In this document: piece by piece, positions 54,650 to 63,067 of the stretch
Layout of the letters: each line of letters begins with the position of its first letter
Numbering within the stretch: position 1 is the stretch's first letter
NCBI RefSeq assembly: GCF_900236475.1
Contig: NZ_LT963352.1
Span: 1,116,001-1,180,000, forward strand
DNA length: 64,000 nt
Source: Streptomyces chartreusis NRRL 3882
GTDB lineage: Bacteria > Actinomycetota > Actinomycetes > Streptomycetales > Streptomycetaceae
Direction: 5' to 3'
Program-made: the position numbers and the translations under genes
The notes under the pieces: generated by a model
Databases searched by the model: none
The model's input: the letters and a program-made list of their open reading frames with translations, nothing else
What the model was told of the DNA's origin: nothing

Positions 54650-55986
54650 CAGTCCGCTCCGTCGCCACGCGAGGTGTTGAGATGGGACTGCGCCTCCCGG
54701 CGGGTGTTCAGCTCGCCGCCCACCGTCCAGTACTTGCGCCCGGCCACCAGCAGTTCCTCGGCGGGGAACTTGGTGATGACCTCGCAGCCGTCGGCGGTGA
54801 CGACGAGTTCCTCCTCGATCCGGGCGGCGGACCAGCCGTCGGCGGCCGGCCAGTAGGTCTCCAGGGCGAAGACCATGCCCTCTTCGAGGACCTCGGGGTG
54901 GTCGAGGGAGACCAGACGGCTGAAGATCGGCTTTTCCCAGATCGACAGCCCGACGCCATGGCCGTACTGGAGGGCGAAGGCGGCGGTCTCGTCGGCGAAG
55001 CCGAACTCCTCCGCACGCGGCCACACCCGCACGATGTCGGCGGTGGTCGCGCCCGGCCGGACGAGCGCGATCGCCTGGTCCATGTACTCACGGCAGCGCA
55101 CATAGGCGTCCCGCTGCGCACCCGAGGCGCTGCCCACGGCGAACGTGCGGTAGTAGCAGGTGCGGTAGCCGAGGTGGCTGTGCAGGATGTCGAAGAAGGC
55201 CGGGTCGCCGGGGCGGATCAGGCGGTCGCTGTAGACGTGCGGATGCGGTGAACACCGCTCGCCCGAGATGGCGTTGACGCCCTCGACGTACTCGCTGCCG
55301 AGGTCGTACAGGACCTTGCTGACGAGCCCGACGCACTCGTTCTCGCGCACGCCCGGGCGCAGATGGCCGTACAGCTCCTCGTAGGCCGCGTCGACCATGG
55401 CGCAGGCCTGGGTGAGCAGGGCGATCTCGTCACCGGTCTTGATCCGGCGGGCCTCCAGGAAGACCTGCTGCCCGTCGACGACGTCGATGCCTTCCGCGCG
55501 CAGGGCGGCGAGAACGGGCATCTCGGCGACGTCGACGCCGAGTGGTTCGTTCGCCAGCCCGTGGTCGCGCAGCTCGGCGGCGATCTTGGCGGCCACGTCC
55601 TGAGCGATGCCCGCGTCCGGGTGGAAGGCCCCGCGCAGGGTGGAGATGCCTGCGCGGGCTCCGGTGGGCGGGCCGCCCTTGCCGTCGCTGTAGTCGAGCC
55701 ACGGGTTGTACAGCTGGTGGTGCCGGGCGGCGGAGCCGAAGTCCCATACGACCGGTTCGCCGTCGCGCACCAGCAGGGCGAAGCGGATCAGCTTGTCCAT
55801 CGCCCAGGTGCCGATGTGCGTGGCCGTCATGTAGCGGATGTTGGCGAAGTCGAAGCTGAGCACCGCGCCCAGCTCGGAGCGGTTCAGGGACTCGTGCAGC
55901 CGGGCCAGCCGCTGTCCGCGCAGCCGGTCCAGGTCGATGCGCTCTTCCCAGTCGACGGCGTTGGGTCCGTATGTGCGGATCGCCAT
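54649..55986 (-). CDS. M24-family (creatinase/Xaa-Pro-dipeptidase-like) hydrolase
   Basis: The 445-residue protein has a creatinase N-terminal domain (RYMTATHIGTWAMDKLIRF near residue 52) and a pita-bread domain. Of the five M24 metal ligands, one Asp is present in PAFFDILHSH, His in YGHGVGL, Glu in GMVFALETYW and Glu in RIEEELVV. The second Asp of the usual SDxTR reads TCYYR and the second active-site His reads WEKP. It may therefore be a metal-free or altered C-N/C-S bond enzyme like creatinase or DddP rather than a peptidase. ATG 55986 follows GGGGGTGG; GTG 56001 is an alternative. Confidence 0.82.
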   Translation of the reverse strand: MAIRTYGPNAVDWEERIDLDRLRGQRLARLHESLNRSELGAVLSFDFANIRYMTATHIGTWAMDKLIRFALLVRDGEPVVWDFGSAARHHQLYNPWLDYSDGKGGPPTGARAGISTLRGAFHPDAGIAQDVAAKIAAELRDHGLANEPLGVDVAEMPVLAALRAEGIDVVDGQQVFLEARRIKTGDEIALLTQACAMVDAAYEELYGHLRPGVRENECVGLVSKVLYDLGSEYVEGVNAISGERCSPHPHVYSDRLIRPGDPAFFDILHSHLGYRTCYYRTFAVGSASGAQRDAYVRCREYMDQAIALVRPGATTADIVRVWPRAEEFGFADETAAFALQYGHGVGLSIWEKPIFSRLVSLDHPEVLEEGMVFALETYWPAADGWSAARIEEELVVTADGCEVITKFPAEELLVAGRKYWTVGGELNTRREAQSHLNTSRGDGAD

Positions 55987-56006
55987 GGCGACCACCCCCA
56001 CTTCGG

Positions 56007-56035
56007 AGTGAACGCCCGGGTCCTGCGAGTGTCAA
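56007..56035 (-). promoter_or_regulatory. Promoter of the M24-E1-amidohydrolase operon
   Basis: On the minus strand TTGACA (56030-56035), 17 bases and TTCACT (56007-56012) lie in the 52-bp gap between the XRE stop and the M24 start. GTGTCA repeats nearby may be part of an operator. Confidence 0.55.
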
Positions 56036-56038
56036 GTG

Positions 56039-56683
56039 TCACTGAACATCGCCGGACACGAACCAGACACCCACAGCGGGTACGTCTCCATCGTTGCGGT
56101 AGCGGTGGGGGGTCGTCGACTCGAAGGAGACGGCGTCGCCCGGGCCCATAGTGTACTCGTCGAAACCGAGGGTGAGGATCAGTTCGCCGGAGGTCAGATA
56201 GCCGTACTCGGTGCCGGAGTGCCGCATCAGCCCGCCGGACCCGGAGGAGGAGCCGCCGGGCCGGTAGGTCACCAGCAGGAAGTCGACATCCGTGCCGGGC
56301 ACCCGGCCGAGACGCTCCCATACGACGCCTGAGTCCAGCTCCAGCGTCTCGCGCTCTCCCGCGCCGACCAGCGGGCCGATCCGCCGCCCCGGGTCCGTGG
56401 CGAAGGCGGCCAGGGCGTGCTGGACGGTGCCGGGGGCCGTCGCCGCGAGGGGAATGGCTCCGGCGTCGTCCCGGGCGTCGAAGAGGGACTCGACGGAGAT
56501 GCCGAGGGCCGTCGTGATCGCGTACAGCGTGCTGACGGAGGGCTGGCTCTTGCCGGTCTCGATCTGCGACACGAGGCTCGCCGACACTCCGACCTCCCGG
56601 GCGAGCGCGCGCAGGCTCGTCCCGCGCTCCAGACGCGCCTGCCGGATACGCGCACCGACGGGCGGCACGACGGCGGGGGACAC
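56039..56683 (-). CDS. XRE-cupin transcriptional regulator
   Basis: The 214-residue protein has an XRE helix-turn-helix near residues 10-65 ([21 protein letters not shown]) and a C-terminal cupin sensor with [14 protein letters not shown] and the PHRYRNDGD motif. Such regulators control catabolic operons and bind their substrate in the cupin. GTG 56683 is selected because AGAGGAG lies six bases upstream. It directly precedes the M24-E1-amidohydrolase operon, which it most likely controls. Confidence 0.88.
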   Translation of the reverse strand: MSPAVVPPVGARIRQARLERGTSLRALAREVGVSASLVSQIETGKSQPSVSTLYAITTALGISVESLFDARDDAGAIPLAATAPGTVQHALAAFATDPGRRIGPLVGAGERETLELDSGVVWERLGRVPGTDVDFLLVTYRPGGSSSGSGGLMRHSGTEYGYLTSGELILTLGFDEYTMGPGDAVSFESTTPHRYRNDGDVPAVGVWFVSGDVQ

Positions 56684-56909
56684 GGGCGGCTCCTCTCGCG
56701 AGTGACGGGTGTGCAGCTTCATTGAACAGCCGGTGGGGTACGCCACGCCAGAGACGGCGGTGAGTCATGCAGAACGGGCACGCCCGGGCCCGAGCGTGCG
56801 GCGCCCGTGCCGCGGGCGGCGCTCACCCGAACAGTCCGGTGCCGGTGGTGGGCGGTCGGTGCCGGTGGTGCGCTGAGGACACGCGTCACGTTCTCAGGAG
56901 GCACTCCCG

Positions 56910-57734
56910 ATGACCCGTCGTCCCCACCGGCTCGTCCGCGTTCTCTCCTCCGCGCTGGCGGCAGGCACGCTGCTGGCCACCGCCGCCTGCTCGGACGACG
57001 GCGGCGAAGACGGTGCGCGCGTCCCGGGCGTCGCCGCGTCACAGGTCGCCGGGAAGCGGCAGACCCCCTCTCCGACCGCCACCCTCACCACGGACGGCGC
57101 ACGGAGCGCGCTGATCACCGAGGCGGACATCGAGGACGACTGGACCCAGGTCAAGGACACGGAGGCGGACAACTGGCACGACAGCCTGCTCATCGGCACG
57201 GTCGACGTCTCCGACTTCCTCTCCGCCAAGGCCCAGGCCGCCGACTGCCAGCGGCTCCTCGACTCCCTCTTCGACGACGATCTGCTGGGCAGGCCGTCCG
57301 GGGCGTCCGAGCTGCGCGGCTTCGAGCAGGGTGACTCGCGCCTGCTGTACCAGGTCGCCTCCTACGAACGGACCGATCCGCAGGCCTCGTTGAACTGGAT
57401 GGCGAACCTGCCGGAGAAGTGCGACCAGTTCACCGTCACGGACGACGGCCAACAGCGCACTGTGCAGGTCGTCGAGTCCACGCTGCCCGGCGTGGGAGAC
57501 GCCCGTGCGGGCCTGCGCGTGACGGTGCGGGGCCAAACCGGTGGCGCGGAGGCCACACTGACCCTGGACGTGGCCGCCGTACGCGTCGGCGACGACGCGA
57601 TCACCGTCACGGCGGGCGGGCTCGACGGGGGCGAGAACGACTCCGTCGAGCAGGCGGTGCGGCTCGGCACCCAGCGCCTGAAGGACGTGCTGGCCGGCAA
57701 GACGCCCTCCCCGAACCCCGGCGCGGTCGAGTAA
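56910..57734 (+). CDS. Secreted lipoprotein, uncharacterised
   Basis: The 274-residue protein has an Arg-rich start, a hydrophobic core and a lipobox-like TAAC near residue 27 followed by an Asp/Glu-rich linker. The mature part holds two further Cys (ADCQRLLD and EKCDQFTV) that may form a disulfide, in a layout resembling PknH-like sensor or other extracellular lipoproteins of actinobacteria. GAGG precedes the ATG. Function is unknown. Confidence 0.8.
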   Translation: MTRRPHRLVRVLSSALAAGTLLATAACSDDGGEDGARVPGVAASQVAGKRQTPSPTATLTTDGARSALITEADIEDDWTQVKDTEADNWHDSLLIGTVDVSDFLSAKAQAADCQRLLDSLFDDDLLGRPSGASELRGFEQGDSRLLYQVASYERTDPQASLNWMANLPEKCDQFTVTDDGQQRTVQVVESTLPGVGDARAGLRVTVRGQTGGAEATLTLDVAAVRVGDDAITVTAGGLDGGENDSVEQAVRLGTQRLKDVLAGKTPSPNPGAVE

Positions 57735-57869
57735 CCCGGTCCGCAGCTCTCCCCCGCCGCGCGCCGACGGCCCGGCCGGCTCTGCCGATTCCCGGGACAG
57801 GTGATCACCGGAACGGCACAATGGCGGCGATGACCGGCATCGGTCGCTCGTGCGAGGAGAGGAAGAGAC

Positions 57870-58682
57870 GTGAGTGAGAGCCACACCCCGCCGAGCGGCT
57901 CGGCGAGGCTGAACACCGGTGTGGCGCACAACGCGCGCGTGTGGAACTACTGGATCGGCGGCAAGGACAACTACGAGGTCGACCAGCAGGTCGGCGAGCA
58001 GGTTGCCGGCATGTTCCCGATCATCCGGGACATCGCCCGGGCGGACCGGGACTTCCTGGGCCGGGCCGTGTCGTTCCTGGCCGGCGAGCGCGGAGTGCGG
58101 CAGTTCCTCGACATCGGCACGGGACTGCCGACGGCGGCCAACACCCACGAGATCGCCCAGCGGCTCGCCCCCGACTCACGGATCGTCTACGTCGACAACG
58201 ACCCCATCGTGCTGGTGCACGCCCGCACGCTGCTGACCGGCACCCGCGACGGCGTCACCGCCTACATCGACGCCGACGTGCACGACCCGGACGCCATCCT
58301 CGAACGGGCCGGGCACACCCTCGACTTCACCCGGCCCGTCGCCGTCATGATGCTGGGCATCCTCAACTTCGTCCTGGACACGGAGAAGGCCCGGGACATC
58401 GTGCGCCGCGTGATGGCCGCGGTCCCCTCCGGCAGCTACCTGGTCCTCACCCACCCGACGTTCGACGACGAGCTCGGCGGCGCGGGGCAGATCCCCGCCA
58501 TGAAGTTCTGGAACGAGAACGCCACTCCCCCGATCACCGCCCGCGGCGGCGCGGACATCGCCGCGTTCTTCGACGGTCTGGAGCTGCTCGAGCCGGGCAT
58601 GGTGTCCTGCGGGCAGTGGCGTGCCGACGCCGGCTCGGCGGTGCTGGTGCCGCAGTACGGCGCGGTGGCCGTGAAGGCGTGA
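57870..58682 (+). CDS. DUF574/S-adenosyl methyltransferase-family protein
   Basis: This 270-residue protein shows the family start ARVWNYWIGGKDNYEVDQ near residues 23-40, the SAM motif FLDIGTGLPTAANTHEIA near 78-95 and VYVDNDPIVLVHARTLL near 105. MMLGILNFV near 158 is also typical. The family is abundant in Streptomyces and its substrates are unknown. GTG 57870 follows GAGAGGAAGAG. Confidence 0.88.
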   Translation: MSESHTPPSGSARLNTGVAHNARVWNYWIGGKDNYEVDQQVGEQVAGMFPIIRDIARADRDFLGRAVSFLAGERGVRQFLDIGTGLPTAANTHEIAQRLAPDSRIVYVDNDPIVLVHARTLLTGTRDGVTAYIDADVHDPDAILERAGHTLDFTRPVAVMMLGILNFVLDTEKARDIVRRVMAAVPSGSYLVLTHPTFDDELGGAGQIPAMKFWNENATPPITARGGADIAAFFDGLELLEPGMVSCGQWRADAGSAVLVPQYGAVAVKA

Positions 58683-58713
58683 CGCCCCGCGCCCGTCCCG
58701 TCGAGGAGGACGT

Positions 58714-60117
58714 ATGACCACCCTGGCCGATCCGGTGCCCGGCGGCCGTCCCGGCGATGTCGAGCGGGCCACCGCGCTGAGCGGCGAACTGTCCGGGCGG
58801 GGTGTGCACGGCATCGTGCTGTCCTACGTCGACACCGCGGGCATCGGCAGGGTGAAGACCGTCCCGACGGCCCGGCTCGCCTCCGCCGCGGCCTGGGGCG
58901 TCGGCATGTCCCCGGTGTTCGACACGTTCCTGGCGAACGACTCCGTCGTCACCACCGACGTCCTCGGCTCCCCCGACGGCGATCTGCGCCTCTACCCGGA
59001 CCTCGACCAGCTCGTGGTGCTGGCCGGGCAGCCCGGCTGGGCGTGGGCGCCCGTCGACCGGGTCACGCAGGACGGGGAGCGGCATCCCGGCTGCGGGCGC
59101 ACCTTCCTGCGCCGTGTCGTCACCGAGGCGGCCGCGCGGCACGGCCTGACCTTCAAGGCGGCCGTGGAGGTCGAGTGGACGGTGGCCCGCGGGGACGCGC
59201 CCGGCGACGCGTTCGTGCCCGCGACGACCGGTCCGGCGTACGGGGCCGCGCGGCAGGTCGAGCTCGGCGACTGCACCGCCGACCTGCTCGCGGCGTGCGC
59301 GGCCCAGGGCCTCGACGTGGAACAGGTCCATCCGGAGTACGCGGCCGGTCAGTTCGAGATCTCGGTGGGTGCCGTCGACCCGGTCGCGGCGGCCGACCGC
59401 AGCGTGCTGGTGCGGCAGACGGTCCGTGCGGTGGCGCGGCGCCACGGGCTGCGCGTCTCGTTCGCCCCGGCCGTCGTGGGGCAGGGCGTCGGCAACGGCG
59501 GGCACGTCCATCTCTCGGCCTGGCGCGACGGGGCCAATCTGCACTCCGGGGGCGAGGGCCGGTACGGCATGACGGCCGAGGCGGAGTCGTTCACGGCCGG
59601 CCTCCTCGCCCACCTGCCCGGTCTCACGGCCGTGACCGCGCCGAGCCCCGCCAGCTACCTGCGGCTCAGGCCCTCGCAGTGGGCCGGGGTGTTCACCGCG
59701 TGGGGCCGCGAGACCCGGGAGACCGCCCTGCGTGTCGTCACGGGCACCGCGGGGCTGCGCGACCAGGCGGCCAACCTGGAGATCAAACCCGTCGACCTGG
59801 CCGCCAACCCCTACCTCGCGATCGGCTCCCTGATCGCCGCCGGACTGGACGGCCTGACCTCGTCCGCCACCCTGCCCGAGGAGACCACGGGGGACCCGGC
59901 ACGGCTGAGCGAGGCCGAGGCGGCGGCCCGGGGTGTACGGCGGCTGCCGGTGTCGCTGGAACAGGCCGTCGCGGAGTTCCGCGGGGACGATGTGCTGCGG
60001 GCCGCCCTCGGTCCCGTCCTGGCGGACGCGGTGATCGCCGTACGGCGGGGAGAGCTGGCGTCCGTCGCCGGTCTCGACGACGACCAGGTGGCGGCGGCGT
60101 ACCGGTGGAGGTACTGA
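58714..60117 (+). CDS. Glutamine synthetase-like ligase (FluG/GlnA4 type)
   Basis: The 467-residue protein has the glutamine-synthetase metal-binding motif GNGGHVHLS near residues 260-268 and LEIKPVDLAANPYLAIG near 352-368. In true GlnA that region reads with Arg, so this fits the gamma-glutamyl-amide or polyamine ligase branch. The adenylylation Tyr motif is not evident. GAGGA precedes the ATG. It lies one base upstream of a FluG-N-type amidohydrolase gene, the two halves that are fused in fungal FluG. Confidence 0.85.
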   Translation: MTTLADPVPGGRPGDVERATALSGELSGRGVHGIVLSYVDTAGIGRVKTVPTARLASAAAWGVGMSPVFDTFLANDSVVTTDVLGSPDGDLRLYPDLDQLVVLAGQPGWAWAPVDRVTQDGERHPGCGRTFLRRVVTEAAARHGLTFKAAVEVEWTVARGDAPGDAFVPATTGPAYGAARQVELGDCTADLLAACAAQGLDVEQVHPEYAAGQFEISVGAVDPVAAADRSVLVRQTVRAVARRHGLRVSFAPAVVGQGVGNGGHVHLSAWRDGANLHSGGEGRYGMTAEAESFTAGLLAHLPGLTAVTAPSPASYLRLRPSQWAGVFTAWGRETRETALRVVTGTAGLRDQAANLEIKPVDLAANPYLAIGSLIAAGLDGLTSSATLPEETTGDPARLSEAEAAARGVRRLPVSLEQAVAEFRGDDVLRAALGPVLADAVIAVRRGELASVAGLDDDQVAAAYRWRY

Positions 60118-60118
60118 C

Positions 60119-61258
60119 GTGGGCGCGGTCCGCGAAGCGCTCGACGCCCTGCGCCTGGTCGACCACCACTGCCACGGCACGGTGGCCGCCGATCTCGACC
60201 GGGAGGCCTTCGAGCCGCTCCTCACGGAGGGCGACGCGTGGCCGGGCGTCTCGCCCTTCGACAGTCCCGCGGGCGTGGCCGTGCGCCGCCACTGCGCTCC
60301 CCTGCTGGACCTGCCGCGGCATGCCCCCGTCGACCAGTACCTGGCCCGGCGGTGGGAGCTCGGCCGACGTGAGGTGCAGCGGCGCTTCCTGAGCGCCTCG
60401 GGCACGGACGTCTTCTGCGTCGACACCGGCTACGCCCCCGACCGGCTCACCACCCCGCGCGAGGTCGCCGAGGCCGCGGGCGGGTCCGCGTACGAGGTCG
60501 TGCGGCTGGAGAGCGTCGCCGAGTCGGTGCGGGCGGCGGGGGTCGAGCCGGACGCCTACGCCGACGCCTTCCGGGCGGCGGCGCTGGACGCCGTACGGAA
60601 ACCCGGCGTGGTGGCCGTGAAGTCGGTGGCGGCCTACCGCACCGGCTTCGACCTGGACCCGGTCCGGCCCTCGGACGCGGAGGTCACCGGCGCCGCCCGG
60701 CACTGGGCGGCCCGCGGCGGCCGCCTGGACGACCCGGTTCTGGTACGGCACCTGCTGTGGACCGCCGTCGACCTGGGTCTGCCGCTCCAGTTGCACACCG
60801 GGTTCGGCGACAACGACATCCGGCTGCACCGGGCCGACCCGGCCCGCCTCACGGACTGGCTGCACCTGACCGCCGGGACGATCCCGGTCCTGCTGCTGCA
60901 CTGCTGGCCCTACCAGCGGCAGGCGGCGTACCTCACGGCGGTCTTCGAGCAGGTGTACCTCGACGTCGGCCTCACCCTCCACCACGTCGGCCCCGCCCGG
61001 GCCGGTGCGGTCCTGGCGGAGGCCCTGGAGATCACACCGTTCCGCAAGCTGCTGTACAGCTCCGACGCCTACGGTCTGGCCGAGTTCTTCCACCTCGGGG
61101 CGCTCGCCTTCCGGCAGGGCCTGGCGGAACTGCTCCAGGAGCGGGTGGACACCGACGAGCTGTCCCTGCAGGACGCACTGCGGATCGCCCGGTGGGCCGG
61201 GCGGGACAACGCCCGCCGGGTCTACGGGCTCCCGGACGACTCCCCGGGAGGCGGTTGA
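60119..61258 (+). CDS. FluG-type amidohydrolase
   Basis: The 379-residue TIM-barrel protein has VDHHCHG near residues 14-20, YRTGFDLD near 175, LQLHTGFGDNDIRL near 221-234 and VLLLHCWPYQRQAAYLTAVF near 256, plus LLYSSDAYG near 309. These supply the metal His and Asp residues. The pattern is that of the N-terminal domain of FluG and its bacterial relatives. GTG 60119 is one base past the GS-like stop. It may hydrolyse the gamma-glutamyl product or its precursor. Confidence 0.85.
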   Translation: MGAVREALDALRLVDHHCHGTVAADLDREAFEPLLTEGDAWPGVSPFDSPAGVAVRRHCAPLLDLPRHAPVDQYLARRWELGRREVQRRFLSASGTDVFCVDTGYAPDRLTTPREVAEAAGGSAYEVVRLESVAESVRAAGVEPDAYADAFRAAALDAVRKPGVVAVKSVAAYRTGFDLDPVRPSDAEVTGAARHWAARGGRLDDPVLVRHLLWTAVDLGLPLQLHTGFGDNDIRLHRADPARLTDWLHLTAGTIPVLLLHCWPYQRQAAYLTAVFEQVYLDVGLTLHHVGPARAGAVLAEALEITPFRKLLYSSDAYGLAEFFHLGALAFRQGLAELLQERVDTDELSLQDALRIARWAGRDNARRVYGLPDDSPGGG

Positions 61259-61321
61259 ACGGCGTGTAGCCGGTCACAGTTCCTCCCGAGCGGCTACCCA
61301 GGAAGTCCGAACGGCTGAAAG

Positions 61322-61333
61322 TATGATCAAGCG
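61322..61333 (+). promoter_or_regulatory. Leaderless-type -10 element of the NUDIX-like gene
   Basis: TATGAT at 61322-61327 ends six bases before the ATG and no ribosome binding site is present, so transcription probably begins at the start codon. Confidence 0.55.
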
Positions 61334-61870
61334 ATGTCTGACATGACCGAAACCACGCCCGGCTGGCTGTCCTCCGACGACCTGGAGATGGCGCGTGCCC
61401 GTATGCCGATCCTGTACGTCGAGGCCGTCCCGGTCCGCGTCGACGACAGCGGCGAAGTCACCAGTGTCGGCCTGCTCCTGCGCATCGGGCCCGACGGGAC
61501 GGTCAGCCGGACGCTGGTCTCCGGCCGCGTGTTGCACCACGAACGCGTCCGCGACGCCCTGCTGCGGCACCTGGAGAAGGACCTCGGCCCGGTCGCGCTG
61601 CCCCGCGTCCCGGCGTCGCTCCAGCCGTTCACGGTCGCGGAGTACTTCCCGACGCAGGGCATCACGCCGTACCACGACCCCCGCCAGCACGCGGTGTCCC
61701 TCGCCTACATCGTGCCGGTGACGGGTGACTGCCGGCCCCGGCAGGACGCCCTGGACCTGGTGTGGTTCAGCCCTCAGGAGGCCGTGTCGGCGGCGGTGCA
61801 GAGCGAGATGCCGGGTGGCCACGGGGTGCTGCTCAAGCAGGCGCTGGCCCATGCGGGCTGCGTGATCTGA
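61334..61870 (+). CDS. NUDIX hydrolase-family protein (DUF4916-like)
   Basis: The 178-residue protein has a NUDIX-like alpha/beta layout. YVEAVPVRVDDSGEVTSVGLLLRIG near the N-terminus and AYIVPVTGDCRPRQDALDLVWF near the middle are typical of a subgroup annotated as NUDIX family. The catalytic Nudix box is not intact: the expected helix reads GRVLHHERVRDALLRHLEKD without the REUxEExG pattern. It may bind but not hydrolyse nucleotide-linked ligands. Confidence 0.72.
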   Translation: MSDMTETTPGWLSSDDLEMARARMPILYVEAVPVRVDDSGEVTSVGLLLRIGPDGTVSRTLVSGRVLHHERVRDALLRHLEKDLGPVALPRVPASLQPFTVAEYFPTQGITPYHDPRQHAVSLAYIVPVTGDCRPRQDALDLVWFSPQEAVSAAVQSEMPGGHGVLLKQALAHAGCVI

Positions 61871-61900
61871 CCGCCGGGCGGTCGGACCAGGACCTCGGCG

Positions 61901-62932
61901 ATGCGGCTTCCCGACACGACCGAAGCACCGATGCGGCTGCCGGACATGCCGCTGCACGACCCGTTCGTGGTCGCCGACGAGCCGACGCGGACCTACCACC
62001 TCTACACGTCCAACGACCCGTCCATGTCGGGCGTGGACGGCACCGGCACGATGGTCTACCGCAGCCACGACCTGCGCGACTGGACGCGTCCCGTCGTGGT
62101 GTTCCTGACGGCCGGGCAGGAGGGCATCTGGGCGACGGAGGGTGCCTGGGCGCCGGAGGTGCACGCCTGGGACGGCCGGTACTACCTCTTCACCACGCTG
62201 CACAACGCGGACCGGCCACTCCCGGTCCCGCCGTCCAATCCGTGGGGCGTCCCGTTCCGGACCCCGACCCACATGCGCGGCACGATCACGGCCGTCTCCG
62301 ACTCACTGCTCGGCCCGTTCACCGTGCTCGACCCGGCACGCCCCGTCCCGCCCGAGCACCTCATGACCCTCGACGGCACGTTGTACGTCGACCCGTCCGG
62401 GCGACCCTGGATGGTGTACGCGCACGAGTGGCTCCAGACGATCGACGGAACGATGGAGGCGGTCCGGCTCGCCCCCGACCTGTCCCGGACGGTCGGCGAC
62501 CCGATCCACCTCTTCAAGGCCTCGGACGCGCCCTGGACCACCGAGCAGATCCCCGCGGGGGTACCGCACCAGCTGCCGCCGTACATCACCGACGGCCCCC
62601 AGCTGTACCGCACCCCTGACGGGTCCCTGCTGATGCTGTGGTCGACCTACGAGAAGAACACGGCCGGCCGGGACGGCACGATCAGCGGCGGCTACGTGCA
62701 GACGTACGCGGTGTCGGGAAGCGGGGACATCCAGGGCCCGTGGCAGCAGCACCGGCCCCTGGTCCGCGACGACAGCGGCCACGGCATGCTGTTCCACACC
62801 TTCGACGGCCGCCTGATGATGATCCTCCACCGGCCCTTCGAGAACGCGCGCGGAAAGCTGTACGAGATGGGACTCCACGGTCACGAGCTGACGGTGCTGC
62901 GCCGCCGCGACGACCTCGACGGGGGCGGCTGA
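61901..62932 (+). CDS. Glycoside hydrolase family 43-like protein
   Basis: The 343-residue five-bladed beta-propeller protein has the catalytic-base motif LHDPFVVAD near residues 18-26, WAPEVHAWDGRYYLF near 84, DGTLYVDPSGRPWMVYAHEW near 160 and ITDGPQLYRT near 228. GH43 enzymes attack arabinans, xylans or related glycans. No signal peptide is evident, so it would act on imported oligosaccharides. ATG 61901 follows AGGA; ATG 61931 is an alternative. Confidence 0.85.
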   Translation: MRLPDTTEAPMRLPDMPLHDPFVVADEPTRTYHLYTSNDPSMSGVDGTGTMVYRSHDLRDWTRPVVVFLTAGQEGIWATEGAWAPEVHAWDGRYYLFTTLHNADRPLPVPPSNPWGVPFRTPTHMRGTITAVSDSLLGPFTVLDPARPVPPEHLMTLDGTLYVDPSGRPWMVYAHEWLQTIDGTMEAVRLAPDLSRTVGDPIHLFKASDAPWTTEQIPAGVPHQLPPYITDGPQLYRTPDGSLLMLWSTYEKNTAGRDGTISGGYVQTYAVSGSGDIQGPWQQHRPLVRDDSGHGMLFHTFDGRLMMILHRPFENARGKLYEMGLHGHELTVLRRRDDLDGGG

Positions 62933-63067
62933 CGCACCCGGGCCAGCCTCGCGGAGCGCCCCTGCAAGGTTTCCGCAAGGCCCGGGCAAGCCTTCCGTCC
63001 ATCCGGCAGGGGCAGAAGCCCGGCAGACGGGCCGAACCGGGCCCGCAGGGACATCGGGGGGCACATC

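Noticed and set aside
61266..61297. Hairpin after the FluG-type amidohydrolase
   Set aside because: The 7-base arms with an 18-base loop are too weak to call a terminator.
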